NCBI GenBank assembly: GCA_964017065.1
Contig: OZ024789.1
Coordinates: 9,198,722 to 9,262,721, forward strand
Source: Haliclona indistincta
Taxonomy: Eukaryota > Porifera > Demospongiae > Haplosclerida > Chalinidae
Direction: 5' to 3'
Length of the DNA: 64,000 nucleotides
Every line of letters starts with the position of its first letter. Position 1 is the first letter of the stretch. The position numbers and the translations under genes were made by a program. Shown piece by piece: positions 55,981 to 64,000 of this stretch. The notes under the pieces were generated by a model. It was not told where the DNA came from and ran no database searches. It worked only from the letters and a program-made list of their open reading frames with translations.

Positions 55981-56188
55981 CATCAGTTAAAGCTAGCTTA
56001 TAGTCAAAAACGAACGGCAAGGTGTGGAAACACAGGCTCTTGCCAAAACCTGTCGGTAGCCAAACAAAAACGTCCCTTCCATTGTAAACCGCGTTGATAG
56101 CTGTGCGTTGCTCCGGCTTCAGAACTAGATCTGGCGTCCCTAACTTCTGCAGCGCGTAAGTAACCGAGCTAGAGAATTCAACAGCCAT
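55928..56188 (-). pseudogene. RecQ-like helicase N-terminal fragment
   Basis: 86 residues. LKPEQRTAI is the RecQ Q-motif and LPTGFGKSLCF the Walker A motif (motif I). Only the first ~65 residues look like helicase; the rest is probably read-through past a lost splice donor. All downstream helicase motifs are missing, so it is not functional. Confidence 0.7.
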
Positions 56189-56627
56189 AACGGTGGAACG
56201 AGTCGGCAGTACAGTATACTGATTATGACGTTAGACTGTCACGGATATAACACAATAATATACGGTTTCCCAAATATTTGGGAAAAATTAGCGCATGCGC
56301 GAGCCGTTGTTACCAGGCTGTCTTTTAGCAGCCTGGGGACGAGGCTAGCTAGCCATCCTGCTGCGCACGAGGCATAGAATGCGCATGCGTAGACACCCAC
56401 GCATTGTAGTATAGTACAAACCATCCACCAACCTTGGGTTACCGGATACGGCAGTTAATTAATGGTTCCGGTTAGGTACAGGAGGAGGAATGCCGCCTAC
56501 TTAATATTCATAATACAGTTAACCACACCCACTTTTGAATGAATATTGGTTATCTTTCCCGCGCGACCCGCGAAATCTGATCTCACAGCCGTACAGTCTT
56601 CTAGCGCTAGCTAGATCTAAGACCACA

Positions 56628-56870
56628 ATGTCTGGGAAAGAAGATCAGCACGAGCCCTTAGCCAACAATGAATCAGACGCTGCCGGTAAGACCGATTGAT
56701 CAGCTGCTGCCATTATATAATAATCTAAATAGGAATAAGACTGCTGGGTAGATGCACTGGTTGCCTGAAAAGAAAGAGGAGTACAGAATATTGTCGATTG
56801 AAAATGTCTCACAAAGGAGAGAAGGCAACATCTTGTGGAGATTGCTTTGAGAGAGGTGTCTCCGTGAGTA
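56628..56870 (+). pseudogene. Cys-rich N-terminal exons of the Mutator-like element
   Basis: MSGKEDQHEPLANNESDAA (ATG at 56628, donor after 56684) is followed after an intron by GRCTGCLKRKRSTEYCRLKM and ATSCGDCFERG, a CxxC..C..CxxC zinc-finger pattern. Because it lies in the TIR, an inverted copy of this coding sequence exists at 58380..58800. Confidence 0.5.
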
Positions 56871-57030
56871 CTTATTTGCCGCCTAATTCATGGTCATTGT
56901 GGTTGAAGAGTACCTACTAGTTATGAAGCAATTGGGCTAGAGCTTGATCTTCCACAGTGTGTCAGTGATCTCCAAAGTGTTACTGTTTCTCACTCTGAAA
57001 ACTGTGTGACAGGGTATTTTGATTACTTAG

Positions 57031-57549
57031 CCTCGTCCCCAGACCACACTCCTTCCGCTTTGCTTGGGAGAGGGTCTGGTTAAATGAAGGCAAGTTCCTG
57101 GTTCAATGACGTTTCATTCTCAGAATTGTGGAATACCAATCAGATTGCAGTATTTACCAAAATTCACATGACCTGCATGTGGCATTGATCATGGCTTACC
57201 CAAGGAATGCCATCATTGACGAAGAGCGCTGAATAGCTTGGATATTCGTGTTTGTCGGCTGAGTAGCAAGAAGTCGTGGTCAAGTTCGTAGCGGGTTTGT
57301 TTCTCTTCCTACAGGCGCTGGGAAGTATCATTGTTACCTAGTCCTACCAAATATCTTCAACTTGCTTCATAACAGTAAATCTAGCATAGTTATAGTGGTG
57401 TGTCCTTTGAAGCTTGATGGAAGACCAGATAGCTAATTGTTGTGCACATGATTTCGCGCCTGACAATTACGTCATTGAACCAGGAATTTGCCTTCATTTA
57501 ACCAGACCCTCCCAAGCATAGCAGAAGGGAGAGTGGTCTGGAGATGAGA
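57031..57549. mobile_element. Nested TIR element with RecQ fragment
   Basis: The termini CCTCGTCCCCAGACC (57031) and GGTCTGGAGATGAGA (57549) belong to the same family as the element at 55767; about 100 bases of TIR are shared inverted. The flanks are TTAG and CTAG. It interrupts the Mutator-like element, so it is younger. Within it, after an acceptor-like CTACAG, TGAGKYHCYLVLPNIFNLLH and SIVIVVCPLK match RecQ motifs I and Ia, then a frameshift, then EDQIANCC-like residues. Confidence 0.75.
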
Positions 57550-57552
57550 CTA

Positions 57553-58370
57553 GTGATTACTATGATGGACAACATCTATCGTACTACCAAATATGGCTTC
57601 TCTTGCTTCTTCGCCACTATGAAAACATCTATTGGGAGTGGAAGGGTTGTAGCTATACTTGTCTCAGAGGGTCTACGGATTGTAAAAGAGTGGAATAGCA
57701 ATTGGTCTCCATAGTTCTTTATGACAGATAAAAGTAGTGCCGAGCTAGGAGCTATTGGGAGTCTATTTCCGTCCTGTTTCCGATTGCTCTGCGACTTTCA
57801 CAGAGCACAAACATGGGAACGTTGGGTCAACAAAGGTGCTAATGAAGTTTCACATTCTCATCAGGAGTCTGTTCTGAGATACTTAAAAGACTTTGCATAT
57901 TCAATTACAGGTACATTGTACCACTCTGTTTTACATGTCTATACATTATAATTATTACTATGTATCACAATAATAAATAATATTATTGTGTTCATTCTAG
58001 TAGTTGGATGAGAAATGGCGAGACATTGAGAGTCAACCCTGGTATGTTGGAAACAAAAAGCTTCAAGTGTACTTGAATTCTGAATGGATGTCATGTCATC
58101 AAGTAAGAATGTTATGTAAATTGCATAGGCACACCGTCATGTAGCTATACTATGGTTTGTATCATTGATTAAAGAAGTATCCATTATTATGCTTGGTTTC
58201 TAGCAGTTAATAAACGTTGAATGTATAACTGCATATTATACACGTGCAGCACTATAAAGTCTCGGTCAAAGTTATTAATTTAAATTTCTTTCTCACATGC
58301 AGCTATGGGCACATGCTTATCGCCAAAAGTTCCCGGATAACAGGGTCGACACTAACACTCTGACTTGTAA
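57553..58370 (+). pseudogene. Decayed MULE-type transposase
   Basis: Segments in order: a SIGSGRVVAILVSE stretch, GLRIVKEWNSNWSP then an in-frame TAG near 57712, FMTDKSSAELGAIGSLFP, FRLLCDFHRAQTWERWV, then after an intron LDEKWRDI, KLQVYLNSEWMS and, after another intron, LWAHAYRQKFPDNRVDTNT. This matches the MULE transposase domain (TD..aE..Ai..FP, LCDFH..Q.W.RW, W..aYR....NTN). The stop codon and missing N-terminal catalytic Asp region make it non-functional. Confidence 0.75.
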
Positions 58371-58967
58371 ATTTTTTCATCCATTCCTCCCACGCCTCTT
58401 CTGATGAGTAATCACATACCCTGTCACACAGTTTTCGGAGTGAGAAACAGTAACACTTTGGAGATCGCTGACACACTGTGGAAGATCAAGCTCTTGCCCA
58501 ATTGCTTCGTAACTAGTAGGTACTCTTCGACCACAATGACCAAGAGTTAGGCGGCAAGTACTCACGGCAACACCTCTCTCAGAGCAATCTCGAAAAGTTG
58601 TTGCCTTCTCTCCCTTGTGAGACATTTTCAATCGACAATATTCTGTAACCAGTGCATCTACCCAGCAGTTTTATTCCTATTTATTATAATAATATTAGCA
58701 GCAGCTGATCAATCGGTCTTACTGGCAGCGTCTGATTCATTGTTGGCTAAGGGCTCGTGCTAATCTTCTTTCCAAGACTGGCAGACATTGTGGTCTTAGA
58801 TCTAGCTAGCGCTAGAAGCCTGTACAGCTGCGAGCTACCAGAGGTTAGATTTCGCGGGTCGCGCGGGAAAGATAACCAATATTCATTCAAGAGTGGGTGT
58901 GGTTAACTGTATTATGAATATTAAGTAGGCGGCATTCCTCCTGTACCTAACCGGAACCTTAATTAAT

Positions 58968-60197
58968 TAGACGCCGAGCCGCAACCGCCTCGTGTATATC
59001 CTTTAACCAGTGGTAGGTTTAGTTTATCTATAACGTATAATTACTGTACAACTATTGAATTCACTTAACAAATACATGAACATGATATAACTTACAGCTG
59101 TTCTCAGTACTGCTCTACTAGGAGACACCTAACACAATGAATTTATGCGGCTTATAAAATATTTTATATGAGAGATGTCTCCAACTGCGAGGCAAGAATG
59201 TAGCTATAATGACAAACATAGCATTTAATTATAATTATAAGACTTTTACAATAATGAAATTCAGTACACAACGACAGCCTGATTAGTAGAAAATTATGAG
59301 CCCTGGTCTACAAGATTCTGAGTGTAAAAAATTATTATCCATAACTATTTTTTCGTATTATGTATATCAGCATTGGAATAACAACATTTTATGACTCTTT
59401 CATTATGATTCTTGTACAAAAGAATTCTATGACTGTTGAATTCACTTAACAAATCAGTGCTGCTCAACTTGGCCAGACACAACACCATGAATATTTAGAT
59501 AATTTCATGAGGATACCTCCAGCTGTGAGGCAAGAAAACATTAATTTTGTTGCAATAGCTGACTGTGTGATCTTTTGCAGATTTAGTGATCTTTGTGTAC
59601 GAGTATACGAGGATCCAAGCAATAAAACCCTGTCTTGCAAGGACTGTCAATGTTTCTTTCGTTTCTATCACATGTATAATCACATCAAAAACACAAGATG
59701 GTGCAAAACAAAAGTTACATTTTCATATGCAAGAAAGTCATAATTTTATATCAAGTAATTCCTTCCTTGCATCTCCACACGTACAGCTTTAAAATGTGCA
59801 AAATGCAGCACACGCAACTGCATCAATCAGCTAGCTTGAATACCAATGCCACAATTGCTAAATAAATGCAGGCAATGAACAAACTCACACCTGCACAATA
59901 TTTTTGTCACTGCATGGAGCTGCCCAAATTGCAGAAGCATACAAAAAAGTCCAATCAGGAATGCTTTTGACTATAGGAGACCAAAATAAAGATAAAGTCG
60001 CTCACGTTAAATTGCGATCAGATCATTGAGAGACATTTTCATGGCCAGAGAGGTATAAACTTACATGTATAACATAATATGCAGATCATGACAAACATTG
60101 AATTATATGTCCGCGTGAATACGACCTTACACAATTCCATAAAAATTAATTGTTGTAATCATGACCACTATTACTAAATTTCAGTGAAACCCTCCTC
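58968..60197. other. Intergenic with old duplicated segments
   Basis: Two related stretches at 59055..59215 and 59430..59535 (shared TTGAATTCACTTAACAAAT and CAACTGCGAGGCAAGAA / CAGCTGTGAGGCAAGAA) suggest an old tandem duplication. A plus-strand frame at 59507..59743 has CKDCQCFFRFYHMYNHIKNT, a single C2H2-like pattern, too weak to call. The last ~200 bases are likely 3' UTR of the next gene. Confidence 0.4.
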
Positions 60198-61934
60198 TTA
60201 ATTTTCATCGTCGCTAGTCTGTGGGCTCCACTGATCTGGTCCTTTGTCGAGTCTTTGATAAGCCATATGGGCTGCTACACCACCAATTAACGGTGCTCCA
60301 ATAGTTCCTAATAGTGCTCCACCAACACCAGCGCCAACTCCAGCTGCAGTAGCTGCAGCAGCCTTTCCTGCCTTGCTATCAGCACGATCTTTAGCTGCAG
60401 ATCCTGCCGTCCCACCAAAACCAATTGCTCCCAATAGTGGTCCTCCAATAGCGCCGCCAAAGAATGCCCCTGTTGATGCTGCTATTTTGGCAGCCACACC
60501 ACATCGTGTTTCTGCTTCAAGTACTTTACTGAATTCCCCTTGTTCCTGGTTGTTTAAGGCACGCACACGAAAACGATATTCTGTACCAGTTGATAAATCA
60601 GTAGGTTTGGCAGAGAGCTTTTCCCTGCCAACGGTTGTAACGTCAAACCATGGAGTTTTTTTGCTTTTTGCCAACTGCATTTGTACTTGGTACTTAAAGA
60701 CAGCTTGGGGATTTTGTCTTGGTTCTCTCCATCGAAGTTTGATGTACTTGCTTAAACGCTTGCTAGAAGCACGAAGTTCTTGTGGAGGACCTGGTATTAG
60801 CTGAGTGGTGATAACTTCTTTTGAATCACTTGGAGCACTTTTCCCAGCTTTGTTGACCATCCTGACTCTGAAATGATAAATAGTATTAGGTGTAAGGCAC
60901 TTTATTGACAGCTTCACAAAATCTCTGTTACTTGTTTGAGTCAGTGGTGGGCGCACGGCATTACACATTTGATAATTCCAAGCAGTTGCATTCCGGTCAT
61001 TCTTATCAAGATATTCTACGATACATTGGTGAACAGGGCTGCCGTTCTCATCACTTTCATCAAGTCGAGGAGCTTGAACTTGCACTTCTGTTGGAGAAAG
61101 TACTGTCAACATTGGCTTTCTTGGTTTATTTGGTGGTCCTATTTTGAACCTAGCAACGGTTGGATCGCTCCAGTTTCCAGGACCTTGCGAACTCACTGCT
61201 CGAACAGAAATTGTGTACTGTCGCCCAGCACGAACTTTGGGATGGCCAAGTGATAGTGCAAAAGTGTCTTGCTTAAGTCGATGCTCTGCAGGTTCGCAAT
61301 TAAGAACTTTTTCGTCTTCGTCATCGTAGCGAACTTCGTAACGATCGATATCTTTAGCCGAGTTCAAAGAATCGGTCCATTTTATCTCCAACAAATCGTC
61401 GATTACTGCTACATTTGGTGCTGGAATTTCGGATGGTCGTCTTCCTCTCGTGCCTGCACCCCGGTATACACCGATGGATGGGTGAATAGTCGTTGCTTCG
61501 GCTCTCTCGTGACCTTTTTGCACGCATTCTTTCAGCTCACGGTTCTGCGCATGAATGGCGCTAGTCAGTGCGAGTTGAAGGCTCTGTTGGGCTTTTTCCA
61601 ACTGCTTGTCAAGATTCTCCAATCGTCGCCTGTTCTCACGTGCCTCGGCCATCCTTCCTAACAGAGGCTTATCCTTCAGCTCGGCACAGATACGTTTGCA
61701 AGCGTTAATGGAATCTACAAAATCTTGAAGCCTGCCAACACATGAGTGCGGAAAACTTTCAACTTCATTTGCGTTCAATTCATCTGCAACTTGCTTCAGA
61801 TCGCCGGCTCGTCGTTCAATAGATTTTCGCAGGTCATCATTCTCTGATAGCACCTTGGCACATTCGTGTACTTCTTTTACTCCATAAAAAACGAATTTTG
61901 CAGCGTTTTCTGGAGTAATGCCTGGGATCGACAT
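60198..61934 (-). CDS. HeLo/MLKL-like helix bundle + three FN3 + glycine-zipper protein
   Basis: 578 residues, intronless, starting at MSIPGITPENAAKFV (61934). Residues about 8-125 are amphipathic helices (CAKVLSENDDLRKSIERRAG, then DFVDSINACKRICAELKD, then NLDKQLEKAQQSLQLALTS) in the pattern of the MLKL/HeLo/RPW8 four-helix-bundle class. Three fibronectin type III domains follow (about 168-265, 266-375, 376-475; WSDPTVARF, YHFRVRMVNKAGKSAPS, YRFRVRALN). Residues about 480-560 are a Gly/Ala-rich hydrophobic segment (GAFFGGAIGGPLLGAIGFGG; AGVGAGVGGALLGTIGAPLI) of glycine-zipper type that could insert in membranes. The tail is acidic (SDDEN). HeLo-class bundles mediate membrane damage or assembly in necroptosis and fungal incompatibility. 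Function here is inference. Confidence 0.7.
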   Translation of the reverse strand: MSIPGITPENAAKFVFYGVKEVHECAKVLSENDDLRKSIERRAGDLKQVADELNANEVESFPHSCVGRLQDFVDSINACKRICAELKDKPLLGRMAEARENRRRLENLDKQLEKAQQSLQLALTSAIHAQNRELKECVQKGHERAEATTIHPSIGVYRGAGTRGRRPSEIPAPNVAVIDDLLEIKWTDSLNSAKDIDRYEVRYDDEDEKVLNCEPAEHRLKQDTFALSLGHPKVRAGRQYTISVRAVSSQGPGNWSDPTVARFKIGPPNKPRKPMLTVLSPTEVQVQAPRLDESDENGSPVHQCIVEYLDKNDRNATAWNYQMCNAVRPPLTQTSNRDFVKLSIKCLTPNTIYHFRVRMVNKAGKSAPSDSKEVITTQLIPGPPQELRASSKRLSKYIKLRWREPRQNPQAVFKYQVQMQLAKSKKTPWFDVTTVGREKLSAKPTDLSTGTEYRFRVRALNNQEQGEFSKVLEAETRCGVAAKIAASTGAFFGGAIGGPLLGAIGFGGTAGSAAKDRADSKAGKAAAATAAGVGAGVGGALLGTIGAPLIGGVAAHMAYQRLDKGPDQWSPQTSDDEN

Positions 61935-62154
61935 TGTGGACCAGATTATAAACGGCAAGGCGATCGTTTGTTTATTTTATAGCGTGCCCAAAGGCAGCCA
62001 CACCCACCTCCAAAGCACCACGGCTACGGCCACGGGTGTCGGTAAAACAAGATGGCCGTGTCTATTGACACCAATTGTTGGTGTCAATAATGGCCACTAA
62101 AACCTTAAGCTAAAACACTATTGACACCAACCCAAACCCTAAAAATACCTTCTC
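61935..62154. promoter_or_regulatory. Upstream region of the helix-bundle gene
   Basis: Presumed promoter. It contains TATTGACACCAA / TTGGTGTCAATA inverted and repeated copies at about 62056-62130. Confidence 0.4.
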
Positions 62155-62300
62155 CTAACTGCGCAAAGTTGGGAGGGTCGTCCTAAACCGGGCCTTTGGT
62201 AAGCCTAAGGATCGTCGGGAGGGTGAGAATCGAACCCTGAACGATAGCATTACTATCCACCGTATTAAACCGCTGAACCTGAGAGACGGAGCTCGGTATT
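62155..62300 (-). mobile_element. tRNA-derived SINE, copy 2
   Basis: On the minus strand a tRNA-like head (CAGGTTCAGCGGTTTAAT, then GGTTCGATTCTCACC, a near-perfect RNA polymerase III B box) is followed by a body GACGATCCTTAGGCTTACC shared with copy 1 at 49495. Confidence 0.65.
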
Positions 62301-62445
62301 GTGCACGTGAGTAGGTGGAATGTAAGGAATGAGGCGACACCCCCTCTGCTGTTAACTCTGTTATAATAATTAAACAACATTTTCCACCTGACAGATGTCC
62401 AATGACCGACCGTTATAATTTATCCTGTGATGATATTGTTTAAAG

Positions 62446-62839
62446 AAAATAAAAAGATTTCTAACGAAATCAAAAGGATGTAGGGATGAATGAAATCTGC
62501 TACTGGTTCACAATGTAAACCAACAAGGAACAAGCATGGAATGGTAACACGATAGACTTGCTAACAGACCATAGATCCCTACATCAGTGGCTGCTGTGGC
62601 AGACTATAGCTAGTTCAGCTAGTTGCCATTGACTGACACCGACCTGCATTGAATTCAACTTGACTGTGACAAAATATTGTTCTTATGTACAGCCACTGAT
62701 GTAGGGATCTATGGTCTGTTAGCAAGTCTATCGTGTTACCATTCCATGCTTGTTCCTTGTTGGTTTACATTGTGAACCAGTAGCAGATTTCATTCATCCC
62801 TACATCCTTTTGATTTCGTTAGAAATCCTTTTATTTTCC
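62446..62839. repeat. Near-perfect inverted repeat, about 150-base arms
   Basis: The arms 62446..62594 and 62690..62839 are reverse complements with one mismatch that I can see. The spacer is 95 bases. No coding sequence. A MITE or fold-back element of recent origin, or a gene-conversion-maintained palindrome. Confidence 0.9.
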
Positions 62840-63661
62840 TGTTTGTGTCCTTTTTTAGTTTCAAATTTTTGACGGTGCAGTTCGAATTCGGCAAGATCAT
62901 GTATTTCTTTGTTTACACCGTTAGTTTGGTTTGCTGTGGTTGATAATTTCTTTATGTGACCTTTTAAATTTGTAGCTCATAATTATTATTCCTAAATACT
63001 GAATACTGAAACTACACATGTAGCTCATGCATTCCGCAGGAATGCACAGCATAAGAGCCCCACCCACTCTAGTTTACAAAATTCTGTACGGCTGTGATAC
63101 TAACTGGCAAGCAGCAGAACGGTGATACTACACGAGCTCACTCGGTGAGTTGTTCTTCGAAAAGTCCAGACGCCAATATGCACGGCGATAAGCTACATCT
63201 AGAATTCGTGTGGTTGGTCACGTGCGTACTAACACTTAGCTGACAACTGTTCGTGATCGTGAACTCGTCAAATTTATATCGTCGTTTCGCTAAAAACTAA
63301 GTTCAAAAGGCACCTGCCAGAAGAATTTCACGACTGTTCGTGGGTGTGTTGGTCTCAGCACTGCTCGCGTAAAGGCGCTAGGCGAGTTGAAGAAAGAAGA
63401 ACAAGAATTGATTCTGTCTGTCTGTAAAATCTAAATTGAAAAAAAAGAAATCGGAGATGACGAACTTAATTTTCATGCACCGTTTCCAGGTTCGTCACTT
63501 TAGTGACCATTTCTAGCCATCTCCTTGCTACTGTAAGATGGGGCAACGCCAGAGAGCAGTCTAAGTGACTTTGGACGCATAAAATCCATCACCAGGCGAA
63601 ATATCAGCGTTTGAACGCTAATACATTGTATGTAGCCGCCATTTTGTTTTCTTGCCATTAG
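62840..63661. other. Intergenic, no gene seen
   Basis: No supportable coding sequence or repeat. Confidence 0.4.
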
Positions 63662-63715
63662 TCTCGTCCCCAGACCACACCCTCGCCTATCGCGAGAGAG
63701 GGTCTGGTGACTTTT
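63662..63715. mobile_element. Fragment of the CCTCGTCCCCAG TIR family
   Basis: TCTCGTCCCCAGACCACACC preceded by TAG, then GAGAGAGGGTCTGGT. It matches the outer ~50 bases of the TIR seen at 57031. The opposite end is not in the window or is lost. Confidence 0.55.
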
Positions 63716-64000
63716 AATAGTTGCTTCGTGTACGAGAGTTACGTAACACTAATGAATGCGTATAAATGTTAATAAATAGCTGCTACACACAAGTGTCTAA
63801 TCACTTATAATGCCCCTTTTTGACCGGGGTCAATTATGGGGGGCATAAAATTTTAATTTAACCCTTTAACTACTAAATTATCTTGCTGAAATTTTAACCT
63901 TGTAAATGCTGACCACTTCTATCGTGAATATCTCGTGTGTCTTTTGTGCTACTGGTCTCAAATTTGCGTCCTTTTACGCCAGTGAGTAGCCGCAATTGCT
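63716..64000. other. Window end, no gene seen
   Basis: AT-rich sequence without a recognisable feature. Confidence 0.4.

Larger units (their letters stand above)
55767..56344. mobile_element. 578-bp TIR element with two inward-facing first exons
   Basis: The termini CCTCGTCCCCAGGC (55767) and GCCTGGGGACGAGG (56344) are inverted and flanked by CTAG on both sides (55763-55766; 56345-56348). Further TIR sequence ACCAGG/CCTGGTAACAACGG and GCGCATGCGC is shared by both ends. Two short coding starts face each other: 55918..55980 (+, MASANRQCRLCG) and 55928..56188 (-, RecQ-like). It looks like an internal deletion derivative of a larger element with a gene starting at each end. The 3-4 bp TAG/CTAG duplication is compatible with Academ-type elements, not proof. 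Confidence 0.7.
56464..58958. mobile_element. Mutator-like element with long TIRs and 9-bp target duplication
   Basis: The ends begin GGTTCCGGTTAGGTACAGGA (56464) and its complement (58958). The flanks are identical 9-mers TTAATTAAT (56455-56463 and 58959-58967). Arms of about 560 bases (56464..57030 and about 58400..58958) are roughly 85% similar inverted copies. The interior holds a decayed MULE-type transposase (+) and a nested TIR element at 57031..57549. A 9-bp duplication plus long TIRs plus MULE-like protein fits Mutator-like elements. Confidence 0.85.

Noticed and set aside
59507..59743. Single zinc-finger-like frame
   Set aside because: One C2H2-like pattern in AT-rich sequence without start context, homology or splice support.

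Overview
This is a eukaryotic nuclear window: almost every gene is split by short GT-AG introns (44 to a few hundred bases), and there are no operons or Shine-Dalgarno sites. The gene content is animal (MAX, SMIM15, ZNF706, UBAP2/UBAP2L, RagC/D, mitochondrial creatine kinase, TRIM-NHL, ZU5 and Death domains). Compact introns, the mix of very conserved metazoan genes with lineage-specific Death/ZU5 proteins, and RecQ- and Ulp1-bearing transposons suggest an early-branching animal, most likely a demosponge. The taxon is an inference and no marker here proves it.

The left half (1-41 kb) is gene-dense. In order: 5' part of a WWE + A20-type OTU gene (-); an intronless fucosyltransferase-like gene (+); MAX (-) with an unexpected long C-terminal isoform; SMIM15 (-) and ZNF706 (+) sharing a 121-base divergent promoter; an unidentified 751-residue helical-repeat-like gene (-); UBAP2/lingerer (+, 18 exons); RagC/D GTPase (-, 15 exons); mitochondrial creatine kinase (+, 10 exons); a Kelch-coiled-coil-ZU5-Death gene (-, 19 exons) flanked by decayed copies of its own exons; and an intronless TRIM-NHL gene (-). 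I rebuilt the exon structures by hand. In MAX, SMIM15, the unidentified gene, RagC/D, creatine kinase and the Kelch gene all exon phases close into one reading frame. UBAP2 also closes if one weak acceptor is accepted.

The right half (41-64 kb) is transposon-rich with scattered intronless genes: a 3.35-kb element with 17-bp TIRs and an 8-bp target duplication carrying half of a Ulp1 protease fused to a PHD finger; a Mutator-like element with a 9-bp target duplication and about 560-bp TIRs; two short TIR elements containing RecQ-helicase fragments; several fold-back elements; two tRNA-derived SINEs; and LINE 3' ends. Between them lie a DUF1647-like glycosyltransferase, a small membrane protein, a beta-trefoil protein, and a gene joining an MLKL/HeLo-like four-helix bundle, three fibronectin III domains and a glycine-zipper C-terminus.

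Three observations stand out: the helix-bundle/FN3/glycine-zipper protein as a candidate membrane-acting cell-death effector; the OTU domain whose catalytic cysteine position is serine; and the Kelch-ZU5-Death protein. Introns also show a strong strand bias: long CT tracts lie on the sense strand, mostly directly against 3' splice sites.
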